Notes under the pieces: model-generated
Database searches by the model: none
Told to the model about the DNA's origin: nothing
The model's input: the letters and a program-made list of their open reading frames with translations, nothing else
Program-made: the position numbers and the translations under genes
Source of the DNA: Chloroflexota bacterium
GTDB lineage: Bacteria > Chloroflexota > Anaerolineae > Fen-1058
NCBI GenBank assembly: GCA_016219235.1
Contig: JACRBO010000217.1
Coordinates: 1 to 5,739, forward strand
Length of the DNA: 5,739 bases
Direction of reading: 5' to 3'
Shown: piece by piece, positions 1-5,608 of the stretch
How the letters are laid out: each line of letters begins with the position of its first letter
Position numbering within the stretch: the stretch's first letter is position 1

Positions 1-109
1 ACGCTTTAACCTGCTCATCAACTACTTGCGCGGCGGATTCAACGCCAGCCCTGTATGCGTCCCACGCCGACAGGCTACCAAACTGCTCGATGTATTCTTG
101 ATGGTTCAT
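1..109 (-). CDS. 5' part of a small unrecognised gene, running off the left edge
   Basis: An open frame starts at the ATG whose complement is CAT at 107-109 and stays open to the window edge, giving 36 codons. The translation begins MNHQEYIEQFGSLSAWDAYR and continues hydrophilic and Ala/Val-rich, with no signal peptide or membrane segment. A weak purine-rich stretch (GAGAAAA) lies just before the start. I do not recognise the family. The 'LSAWDAYRAG' style of N-terminus resembles small phage- or cassette-type hypothetical proteins, but that is only an impression. The gene is divergent from the integron integrase gene at 433 and separated from it by about 320 bp of repeat-rich DNA, the usual position of the first gene of an integron cassette array. 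The frame could also be chance, since only 36 codons are visible. Confidence 0.5.
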   Translation of the reverse strand, partial: MNHQEYIEQFGSLSAWDAYRAGVESAAQVVDEQVKA

Positions 110-163
110 GGTTTTCTCGCTGTGAAAGATAGCCGCATAACTCTGAAGTAGGCTGCATTTTTA

Positions 164-221
164 CCGTCTAATCCCCCAGCCGCAATTGCAGCCTTTTCGC
201 CCGCTGGGGCGGTATAGACGG
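164..221. repeat. Two-arm imperfect hairpin with attC-like shape but no consensus core
   Basis: CCGTCTA (164-170) pairs with TAGACGG (215-221), and the inner arm CCCCAGC (174-180) pairs with GCTGGGG (203-209). The two paired arms are separated by short unpaired spacers of 3 and 5 nt, and the 22-nt loop contains the palindrome GCAATTGC. Two stems separated by a spacer is the general shape of a folded attC site, and the 58-bp length is in the range of short attC sites. The invariant AAC/GTT core triplets are absent, so it is listed as a hairpin and not as an attC. Confidence 0.5.
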
Positions 222-226
222 CGTTT

Positions 227-265
227 TTACAGTCTAATTCGCCCTACAGGCCGATTAGACTGTAA
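227..265. repeat. Perfect 12-bp inverted repeat
   Basis: TTACAGTCTAAT (227-238) is followed after 15 nt by its exact reverse complement ATTAGACTGTAA (254-265). The flanking bases do not extend the pairing. It is AT-rich compared with its surroundings and has no T-tract, so an intrinsic terminator is unlikely. It suits a binding site for a dimeric protein or a pair of recombinase binding sites. Confidence 0.7.
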
Positions 266-310
266 CCGTTTCGGTGGTAAAATGCCGTAAATCGATCTTG
301 GCCCGGTTGG

Positions 311-328
311 GACATTCAAGACATTCAA
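311..328. repeat. 9-bp tandem duplication (GACATTCAA x2)
   Basis: GACATTCAA occurs at 311-319 and again at 320-328 with no gap. It lies about 105 bp upstream of the integrase start. It may be replication slippage or a pair of regulator half-sites; nothing in the sequence decides between these. I see no other gene in 110-432. Confidence 0.6.
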
Positions 329-419
329 GGTATCCACTCTCACCTCACCACGCACCAACGGCCTGACCGATGAACGTCGCGAGTATAGGCTCGAATCCGC
401 CGCATGTCAAATAAATCAC

Positions 420-425
420 AAAGGA
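420..425 (+). promoter_or_regulatory. Ribosome binding site of intI
   Basis: AAAGGA ends 7 nt before the ATG at 433, which is good Shine-Dalgarno spacing and supports that start. I found no convincing -35/-10 pair for intI. A TATAGG at 384-389 is the best -10-like hexamer, but it lacks a matching -35. Confidence 0.65.
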
Positions 426-432
426 TCGCGCT

Positions 433-1485
433 ATGAAACAATCCCCGTCTTCTGGTGGGATGGACCAGCCCAGAAAACTCCTCGACCAGGTGCGTGATAT
501 GTGTCGGGTCAAGCATTATTCCCGCCGCACCGAAGATACCTACGTCGATTGGATCAAACGCTTTATCTTTTTTCATCACAAGCGCCATCCCAAAGATATG
601 GGCGCTAAGGAAATTGAAGCCTTCCTCACGCACCTGGCCGTCGAAGGAAACGTCGCCGCCTCCACTCAGAATCAAGCGTACAGCGCCATTCTCTTCCTCT
701 ATCGCTACGTCCTCCACATCGACCTGCCCGAAACGATCAACGCCATCCACGCCAAAAAACCCGCCCGTTTGCCCGTCGTCCTCACCCCGACCGAAACGCA
801 TCAGGTCATTGACGGCCTGACGGGGACGTATCAGTTAATGGCCAAGCTGTTGTATGGCAGCGGCTTACGCCTGATGGAGTGTGTGCGCGTGCGTGTCAAG
901 GACCTGGATTTCGAGCAGCGTCAAATCATCGTGCGCGATCCTAAGGGTGGTCACGACCGCGTCACCATGCTGCCGGCCAGTCTCGTCGCGCCTTTGCAGG
1001 AACATCTCAAGCGCGTCAAACTGTTGCACGATCAGGATTTGGCCGCCGGCTATGGACGTGTCTATCTGCCGTACGCGCTCGACTGCAAATATCCCACGGC
1101 AGCCGCCGAATGGGGCTGGCAATACGTTTTCCCGTCCGACCGCCTCTCGATCGATCCGCGCTCGCTCCCTTCTCCTGTTGGGAGCGGGTTGAAAACTCCG
1201 GATGCCACGAAGCGTGCCGGAGCCGGGGGTGAGATGCGTCGCCACCACATGGACGAAAGCAATTTGCAGCGCGCCGTCAAAGACGCCGTGCGTTTGGCCC
1301 GTCTCGCCAAACCGATCAGTTGTCACACGTTCCGCCACTCCTTCGCCACCCACCTGCTCGAATCCGGTTACGATATTCGCACAGTACAAGAGCTATTGGG
1401 GCACAAGGATGTCAAGACCACGATGATCTACACCCATGTCCTCAATCGAGGCGGACTGGCCGTCCGCTCCCCGCTGGATAGATAA
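433..1485 (+). CDS. intI: Integron integrase IntI (tyrosine recombinase) with an in-frame repeat-derived insertion
   Basis: This site-specific tyrosine recombinase of the IntI clade inserts and excises gene cassettes at attI and attC sites. The N-terminal SAM-like core-binding domain covers about residues 13-100 ([16 protein letters not shown]) and the catalytic domain about 115-345. The catalytic set is complete: R146 (YGSGLR), K171, H298 and R301 (HTFRH), H324 (LLGH) and the nucleophile Y333 (MIYTH). The segment [15 protein letters not shown] (219-233) is the additional region that separates IntI from XerC/XerD. The end, GLAVRSPLD, is also typical. Compared from memory with IntI1, R146 and K171 fall at the same numbers, but the H/R/H/Y set is shifted by exactly 21 residues. 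The extra residues lie at about 245-267, between DPRS and MRRHHM, and are encoded by a repeat-like sequence. The start is supported by AAAGGA. Family assignment is firm; recombination activity is not shown. Confidence 0.93.
   Translation: MKQSPSSGGMDQPRKLLDQVRDMCRVKHYSRRTEDTYVDWIKRFIFFHHKRHPKDMGAKEIEAFLTHLAVEGNVAASTQNQAYSAILFLYRYVLHIDLPETINAIHAKKPARLPVVLTPTETHQVIDGLTGTYQLMAKLLYGSGLRLMECVRVRVKDLDFEQRQIIVRDPKGGHDRVTMLPASLVAPLQEHLKRVKLLHDQDLAAGYGRVYLPYALDCKYPTAAAEWGWQYVFPSDRLSIDPRSLPSPVGSGLKTPDATKRAGAGGEMRRHHMDESNLQRAVKDAVRLARLAKPISCHTFRHSFATHLLESGYDIRTVQELLGHKDVKTTMIYTHVLNRGGLAVRSPLDR
1165..1233 (+). repeat. Palindromic repeat copy embedded in frame within intI
   Basis: These 69 bp encode the 23 residues missing from IntI1-like proteins. 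The left end (1165-1177) matches 4575-4587 of the intergenic palindrome at 12 of 13 bases. The right end (1222-1233, GCCGGGGGTGAG) matches 4615-4626 at 12 of 12, in the same order and orientation. Inside are two small stems: GCTCCC (1164-1169) with GGGAGC (1180-1185), and CTCCGG (1196-1201) with CCGGAG (1217-1222). Its length is a multiple of three, and the frame used has no stop codon. No clear target-site duplication is visible. Identification as the same repeat family rests on these two matches and the exact coincidence with the protein insertion. Confidence 0.7.
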
Positions 1486-1519
1486 CTTGAGCAATCGAAC
1501 TCGCTTATCCTGACGCCAT

Positions 1520-1551
1520 CCGCCGCCGGCGATCTGCTTCATCGGCGGCGG
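1520..1551. other. GC-rich stem-loop followed by a run of nine G, in the convergent spacer
   Basis: CCGCCGCCG (1520-1528) pairs perfectly with CGGCGGCGG (1543-1551) around a 14-nt loop, and G-run 1550-1558 follows. It lies 34 bp after the intI stop and 66 bp from the stop of the convergent regulator gene, a position where a bidirectional terminator would be useful. There is no T-tract on either side, so it is not a canonical intrinsic terminator. It could slow polymerase or mark the 3' end of either transcript. Confidence 0.4.
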
Positions 1552-1581
1552 GGGGGGGCGCACGAGAATGACTTCACCCAT

Positions 1582-1622
1582 CAGTCGCTTGATCGCTGAT
1601 TCGCTCGATTCGCTGACTCACT
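1582..1622. repeat. Degenerate octamer array (consensus GATTCGCT) over the regulator's stop codon
   Basis: Successive units are CAGTCGCT (1582-1589), GATCGCT (1591-1597), GATTCGCT (1598-1605), GATTCGCT (1607-1614) and GACTCACT (1615-1622). Single-base gaps make the period 8 to 9. The last unit contains the complement of the TGA stop of the minus-strand gene. It is a short decayed simple repeat with no known role. Confidence 0.45.
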
Positions 1623-4431
1623 GCCCCGGATACAACAGGCGCGGCAAATCGCCCACCGGCCCGATCGGGCTGGCCGCGATCCGATCGGCTGTCGTGGCGT
1701 TGAGCAAATGTCCCACCGCCCGCGCCTGATCGGCAATCGCCCGCGCCGCAGCGCGCCCCCCGGCTTCATCGCCGCCCGCCAGCGTCACCAGGCAGGCCAC
1801 CATCTGCCAGCGGAACATCAACTCGTAACCCACATCGTCCGGCGGCCCGGCCGTAATCTGCTGTTGCGCGGCGGCCACCTCGCCCGCGCCCAGGTGCAAC
1901 ACAACCTGCGTGCTCTGCGCCCAGGTGCGGATGCGGGCGTTCTCTTGAATGCCCGGCATCGCCAACGCCCGCTCGATCGTGCTGCGGGCCGCCGCGATCT
2001 GGCCGTGCAGCACCTGCACCTCCGCCAGCATAATCAGGCACGAGCCTAGCGTCCAGACATCGCTCGATTCGGTAAAGCCGCTCATCACCTCGTCCAGAAT
2101 GGTGCGGGCTTCGGTCAGCTGGCCCATATCCAGCAGCACCGCCGCGCGGCCCTCCTCTGAACTCAACCGCCCTTCGTGATCGCCGACGCTGCGTTCCATC
2201 TCGCAGACCTGCTCCAAATACTGCAAAGCCGTCGCCAGTTCATGGCGCTTGTGATGCACTTCCGCCAGGTTGTGCAGGACGCTCGCCATACTGTACACAT
2301 CGCCCAGCGCTTCAAACGCCGCATACGCCGCCTGATACGACTGCACCGCGCCGTCCCAGTCGCCCCGCTCCACCAGCGCCACGCCGATGTTGGACAGGGT
2401 CGCGGCCTCGATCACGCGCACACCCGAGCGGCGCGCGGCGGCCAGCGCCCGCCGATAGTGCGCCAGGCACTCGTCGCCCTGCGGATGCCGCGTGTAATTG
2501 ATCCAGCCCAGGGTGCGTTCGGTCCGCGCCGTCACGTCGTCGGCCACCTGCGGCAGATACTCCGCAAATTGCGGGGCTAAAACCAGCGCCGCCCGCGCCG
2601 TGCGTTCGGCCTCGCCGTATTCCGACAATGCCAGATGCGCGCGGCACTGCACCGCCAGCAGGCGCGCTCGCATGATCACGTCACCCGGCGGCAGGTCGGC
2701 CAGTGCCGACTGGCACAGCCGCAGCGACTCGGCCGTTTGCCCGCGCTGCATCAAACTTTGCCCCAGCACGCGCACGATACCGGCGCGCGCCATGGGCTGG
2801 CCGTGCGCCAGCGCCAGCGCCTCGCGGTAACTGGCTTCGGCCTCCGCCGCGCGCCGCGTGCCCTTCAACACATCGCCGCGCGCCGTCAACAACTGCCGCA
2901 GCGCCGCCGGCAAAAAGCCGCGCCGCAACCGCGCCTGCGCCAGCGCTTCGTCGATGACTTCGGCCGCCGCCAACGCCTGCCCGCGATTGAACAGCGCCTC
3001 GCTCTGATCGACCAGCACCTGCGCCACCTGCGCCAGTCGCCCGGCGCGCGTGTAATGATGGGCCGTCTCGACCAGATCGCCGCTGTGGCACTCGGCCCAC
3101 TGCGCGGCCACCAGATGCAGTTGTTTCTTATGCCCCGGATCGATGGCGAGCGCCGTGTACAGATGATCGCGCACCAGCGGATGCAGCGCCGCTTCGCGCG
3201 GTTGATCGATCAGGTGACGGCGCTGCAATTCCGCCAGCGCCCGATCGAGCGGTGTCGGCCCCCCGGCCGGCGCGATCAACTCGATCAACATTTCGTCGTA
3301 CAGATCGATCGGCTGGCGGAAGACTGCAATCAGATCGGCCAGCCAGCGCGCGCCCGCCGACAGATCGCGCAGCACCGTATCCACCAGATACGCGGCCACC
3401 TGCGGCTGCGTGTCCAACCGATCGACAAAGTTCCGGGCGTCCACCGTTGAATCGTGCAGTTGACCGGCCGTCAGACGCAGCAGCATGGGACTGCGCGCCG
3501 TCTTGATGAGCAACCGCTCCAGCAGCGCGGGGGCAAGTGTGAAATCCAGTTGCGAGATCAGTTGACGGGCCTCGGCGGGTTCCAGACCGTTCAGGCGCAG
3601 CGTGGGCGTACCAGGCAATACCGCCGCCTCGCGCCCCATGCACATGATCTGCGCGGGCGTGCCGCGCAGCAGACGGAAGAGCGCCACGATCGAGTCGTCG
3701 GCGCTGATCGTCTGCACCTCGTCGAAGCATAAGAGCACCGGTTGCCGGGCCAGTGCGGCGCCGATCAGCGTGAGTTGCCGATCGGGCGGCAGTGTCCCGC
3801 CGCTGGCCGGCCGCGCCAGATCGCGCAGTTGCGGCGGCAGTATGCCGCTCTGGCACGTCGCCAGCAGGAACAGCGCTAACTGACGGACGATCACCTCAAA
3901 TGTCGCGGTGAGGCCGGGCCGGAACGTCAACCAGAAAACGGGCATCGCCTGCGCCACGGCGCGAGCCACACTGCTGGCCAGCGTGGTTTTGCCCATGCCG
4001 GGCAAGCCGCTGACCATGACGTGGCGATCGTGTTGCAGCGCCGCGTGCAATTGCCGCTGCAATTCGGGCCGTGGCACGTAATGCGGCGGCAGCGCAGGAA
4101 TATCCTCCAGCGTGCCCAACTCTTCAATGACTTCCTGGCGGATGGTGGTTTCGCTGACGGTCACGTGTGTGACGGGGCGCTCGTCGCGCGCGGCGGCGGC
4201 CAGTTTCAGCAGGCGCGCCATCGTCTGCGGCTCATCCTCCAGATCCAGCGCAGAGCCGAACAGCGCCGCAATCGTCGTGAGATCGGGCGGGCGTTGATTC
4301 TTTTCGAGGCGGCAAACGTGGGCTTCGGTGTAGCCCACCGCCAGCGCCAGTTCACGCTGGGTCAATCGCGCACGGCGGCGCAAAAACTTCAGCAAGTCTC
4401 CAACGGTCCGGGGGGCGGTGGGGGTTGGCAT
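1618..4431 (-). CDS. XRE-family HTH / NB-ARC (STAND) ATPase / TPR regulator
   Basis: This 937-residue cytoplasmic signal-transduction ATPase has three parts. Residues 10-63 form a Cro/C1-type HTH (LTQRELALAVGYTEAHVCRLE). Residues about 120-430 form a STAND/NB-ARC NTPase with Walker A GLPGMGKTT (142-150, K148), Walker B PVLLCFDE (231-238) and a GLPL-like ARSPMLLRL (312-320). Residues about 450-900 are helical repeats; the clearest TPR-like units are about 676-709 and 716-749. In such proteins the repeat region senses a ligand or partner, NTP drives oligomerisation, and the N-terminal domain gives the output. Here the output is probably DNA binding, so a transcription factor is the simplest reading; a defence role like other STAND proteins is a less supported alternative. 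The target and ligand are unknown. It is divergent from the 4662-5593 pair and convergent with intI. The gene is intact, and the start agrees with a promoter 8 bp upstream. Confidence 0.9.
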   Translation of the reverse strand: MPTPTAPRTVGDLLKFLRRRARLTQRELALAVGYTEAHVCRLEKNQRPPDLTTIAALFGSALDLEDEPQTMARLLKLAAAARDERPVTHVTVSETTIRQEVIEELGTLEDIPALPPHYVPRPELQRQLHAALQHDRHVMVSGLPGMGKTTLASSVARAVAQAMPVFWLTFRPGLTATFEVIVRQLALFLLATCQSGILPPQLRDLARPASGGTLPPDRQLTLIGAALARQPVLLCFDEVQTISADDSIVALFRLLRGTPAQIMCMGREAAVLPGTPTLRLNGLEPAEARQLISQLDFTLAPALLERLLIKTARSPMLLRLTAGQLHDSTVDARNFVDRLDTQPQVAAYLVDTVLRDLSAGARWLADLIAVFRQPIDLYDEMLIELIAPAGGPTPLDRALAELQRRHLIDQPREAALHPLVRDHLYTALAIDPGHKKQLHLVAAQWAECHSGDLVETAHHYTRAGRLAQVAQVLVDQSEALFNRGQALAAAEVIDEALAQARLRRGFLPAALRQLLTARGDVLKGTRRAAEAEASYREALALAHGQPMARAGIVRVLGQSLMQRGQTAESLRLCQSALADLPPGDVIMRARLLAVQCRAHLALSEYGEAERTARAALVLAPQFAEYLPQVADDVTARTERTLGWINYTRHPQGDECLAHYRRALAAARRSGVRVIEAATLSNIGVALVERGDWDGAVQSYQAAYAAFEALGDVYSMASVLHNLAEVHHKRHELATALQYLEQVCEMERSVGDHEGRLSSEEGRAAVLLDMGQLTEARTILDEVMSGFTESSDVWTLGSCLIMLAEVQVLHGQIAAARSTIERALAMPGIQENARIRTWAQSTQVVLHLGAGEVAAAQQQITAGPPDDVGYELMFRWQMVACLVTLAGGDEAGGRAAARAIADQARAVGHLLNATTADRIAASPIGPVGDLPRLLYPGQ

Positions 4432-4439
4432 AGCGCCAC

Positions 4440-4468
4440 ATTCTAATCAGTCACGGGGGATTTGGCAA
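4440..4468 (-). promoter_or_regulatory. Sigma-70-type promoter of the STAND regulator, predicting leaderless mRNA
   Basis: Read on the minus strand, TTGCCA (-35, 4463-4468) and TAGAAT (-10, 4440-4445) are separated by exactly 17 nt. The -10 ends only 8 nt before the ATG at 4431, so transcription should start at or within a base or two of the start codon. The 8 nt between (GTGGCGCT) contain no Shine-Dalgarno sequence, which fits leaderless translation. Confidence 0.6.
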
Positions 4469-4513
4469 GAAATGTCAACTTTACTGCGGGGATGAATGTT
4501 AGAGTAAGAATGC

Positions 4514-4628
4514 GCCTCACCCCCGGCCCCTCTCCTATCGACAACAGCAGTCGATTGGAGAGGGGGGCCAGCCACTCCCCTCTCCTGAAATCGGTTTTTG
4601 ATTTCAGGAGAGGGGCCGGGGGTGAGGC
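4514..4628. repeat. Compound palindromic repeat (two hairpins within a 22-bp outer inverted repeat)
   Basis: The outer arms 4514-4535 and 4607-4628 are perfect 22-bp inverted repeats (core CTCACCCCCGG / CCGGGGGTGAG). Inside lie two alternative hairpins. The left has 15-bp arms 4527-4541 and 4551-4565 with one mismatch. The right has perfect 16-bp arms 4577-4592 and 4600-4615 with a 7-nt loop. All four arms share CCCCTCTCC or its complement. The element has no coding capacity and resembles REP/BIME or MITE-type dispersed repeats; no target duplication is obvious. It sits between divergent genes, so it is not placed as a 3' terminator. A diverged relative lies inside intI at 1165-1233. Confidence 0.85.
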
Positions 4629-4661
4629 AGGCGGCGCATCAATTGCCGGAGACCGATCAGC

Positions 4662-4877
4662 ATGCGGCATGTCATTCAAAAAACCGTCACCACCACCAAA
4701 ATCATCTCGCTGACGATTACGCACAGTGAAAGTGAAGCAGCAGTGGAATACACGCTCATCGACGGCGCAGATCAATCGAACGAACCGATCGCACCTGCAC
4801 CCGATCAGGCGGCCGATGAACGCGCCGCGATCGCTGAATTACCGGCTGCGACGATGGACGAGGTCAAACAGAAATGA
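4662..4877 (+). CDS. 71-residue protein of unknown function, first gene of a coupled pair
   Basis: The protein begins MRHVIQKTVTTTKIISLTI and has a short beta-prone N-terminal half (IISLTITHSESEAAVEYTLI) followed by an acidic, Ala/Pro-rich tail (about residues 36-71). It has no signal peptide, membrane span or recognisable motif. Evidence that it is real is contextual: GGAG at 4648-4651 lies 10 nt before the ATG, and its TGA overlaps the ATG of the next gene (ATGA at 4874-4877), the usual sign of translational coupling. It is divergent from the STAND regulator. A promoter was not identified; the compound palindrome ends only 33 bp upstream of the start, so the promoter is either beyond it or within it. 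Function is unknown. Confidence 0.65.
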   Translation: MRHVIQKTVTTTKIISLTITHSESEAAVEYTLIDGADQSNEPIAPAPDQAADERAAIAELPAATMDEVKQK

Positions 4878-5593
4878 AGCGACGTGTCATCAGCCTGTTG
4901 AGTGCATTGCTGCTCGGCGCGGCGTGCCAGCCCCCGGCGGAGTTGACGCCTGATCCGATCTTCACGCCCGCGCAGCCTGCGCCAACCATCCAGGCCGCGC
5001 TCGATCAAGCCTTCACTGTGGCGCGGGGCCAATCGATCTCGCTGGCAAGTGAGGGTCTGACCCTGCGCTTCAAGGGCGTGGCCGAAGATTCGCGCTGCCC
5101 CACCCGGGTCAACTGTGTGTGGATCGGACGTGCGACGATAGGTGTAGTGGTTTCCGGGCGCGATCAACCAGAGTTGGCGCATTCGCTGAGCACCCGATCG
5201 GATCCGTATCCCACCGATCGGCTGTTTTACCTCGACTACGAGGTGACGCTGAAAGACCTGACGCCGCGCCCGGAATGGCCCGGCACACCGGTCGCGCCGG
5301 AACGATATGTAGCGACCTTCGTCGTCAGCCAGCGGCCCGTCACAGCCGATTGTCCAGCGCGTCCCGACGATCCCAACGGTTATTTGAACACCATCTGCCG
5401 TTACGTGCGCGATCGGCAATTGAACGTCGCGCCCGCCGATCCGGCGACGTATCACATCAAACGGACCGAAGAGCAGACACAGAATAATCGGGGTGTGGTG
5501 TGGGTCTTTCTGAACTGCTGCGGCCTGGGCGACATCGCCGTGATCGATCGGGCCACCGGCGAAGTCATCGAGTTTCGGAAGGGCGCGTACTAA
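4874..5593 (+). CDS. Predicted exported lipoprotein with EDSRCP...CVW motif
   Basis: This 239-residue protein has a lipoprotein-type signal peptide: MKRR, a hydrophobic stretch VISLLSALLLGAA, then Cys18. The -3 residue is Gly rather than the preferred Leu, so the lipobox is slightly atypical. A Pro-rich linker (19-40) would hold the rest away from the membrane. The first domain, about 50-153, contains GLTLRFKGVAEDSRCP and NCVW (61-83), a motif I know from uncharacterised secreted and lipoprotein families. It ends with alternating beta-like segments (YEVTLKDLTP, ERYVATFVVS). The second part, about 155-239, has C160, C175 and the pair C215-C216, and ends GDIAVIDRATGEVIEF, loosely like a PepSY beta-hairpin. 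C75/C81 and C160/C175 may form disulphides. The start overlaps the preceding stop, with GAGG 10 nt upstream. Biochemical role is unknown. Tandem stops TAA-TGA close the gene. Confidence 0.85.
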   Translation: MKRRVISLLSALLLGAACQPPAELTPDPIFTPAQPAPTIQAALDQAFTVARGQSISLASEGLTLRFKGVAEDSRCPTRVNCVWIGRATIGVVVSGRDQPELAHSLSTRSDPYPTDRLFYLDYEVTLKDLTPRPEWPGTPVAPERYVATFVVSQRPVTADCPARPDDPNGYLNTICRYVRDRQLNVAPADPATYHIKRTEEQTQNNRGVVWVFLNCCGLGDIAVIDRATGEVIEFRKGAY

Positions 5594-5608
5594 TGAAATC
5601 GTAACTAT

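Larger units (their letters stand above)
158..265. repeat. Cluster of four GTCTAAT/ATTAGAC-type sites in alternating orientation upstream of intI
   Basis: Two 15-bp direct copies, TTTTTACCGTCTAAT (158-172) and TTTTTACAGTCTAAT (224-238), differ at one base and are 66 bp apart. Inverted relatives lie at 213-219 (TATAGAC) and 254-260 (ATTAGAC). The four sites therefore alternate forward, reverse, forward, reverse. The heptamers resemble integron simple sites (RYYYAAC / GTTRRRY) but have AAT/ATT where the consensus has AAC/GTT. By position, between a divergent gene and intI, this could be an attI-like integrase binding region. It could equally be an operator cluster or transcript hairpins. The repeats are seen directly; the role is inference. 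Confidence 0.6.

Noticed and set aside
164..265. A canonical attC site
   Set aside because: The shape fits, but the invariant AAC and GTT core triplets are missing in every possible pairing, so only repeats and hairpins were annotated.
158..265. CRISPR array
   Set aside because: There are only two close direct copies of 15 bp, other copies are inverted, and there are no regular spacers or cas genes.
340..1389. Long minus-strand open frames opposite intI (340-801 and 865-1389)
   Set aside because: They lie entirely or mostly opposite a confidently identified integrase, have no recognisable motif, and reflect the high-GC codon pattern of the true gene.
433..1485. XerC/XerD housekeeping recombinase
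   Set aside because: The additional segment [15 protein letters not shown] and the RRHHM and RSPLD motifs are specific to IntI.
1520..1558. Rho-independent terminator for intI
   Set aside because: The stem is followed by G, not T, on the plus strand, and there is no T-tract on the minus strand either.
2635..3450. 271-codon plus-strand frame inside the STAND gene
   Set aside because: Its translation is Arg/Gln/His-rich low-complexity sequence typical of an antisense shadow, and the opposite strand encodes a coherent ATPase/TPR protein.
3128..3856. 242-codon minus-strand frame overlapping the STAND gene
   Set aside because: It is an out-of-frame reading of the same gene, rich in Arg/Ala/Gly, without motifs.
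4805..5455. 216-codon minus-strand frame opposite the lipoprotein gene
   Set aside because: The plus-strand frame has a signal peptide, a known motif and a coupled upstream gene; the antisense frame has none of these.
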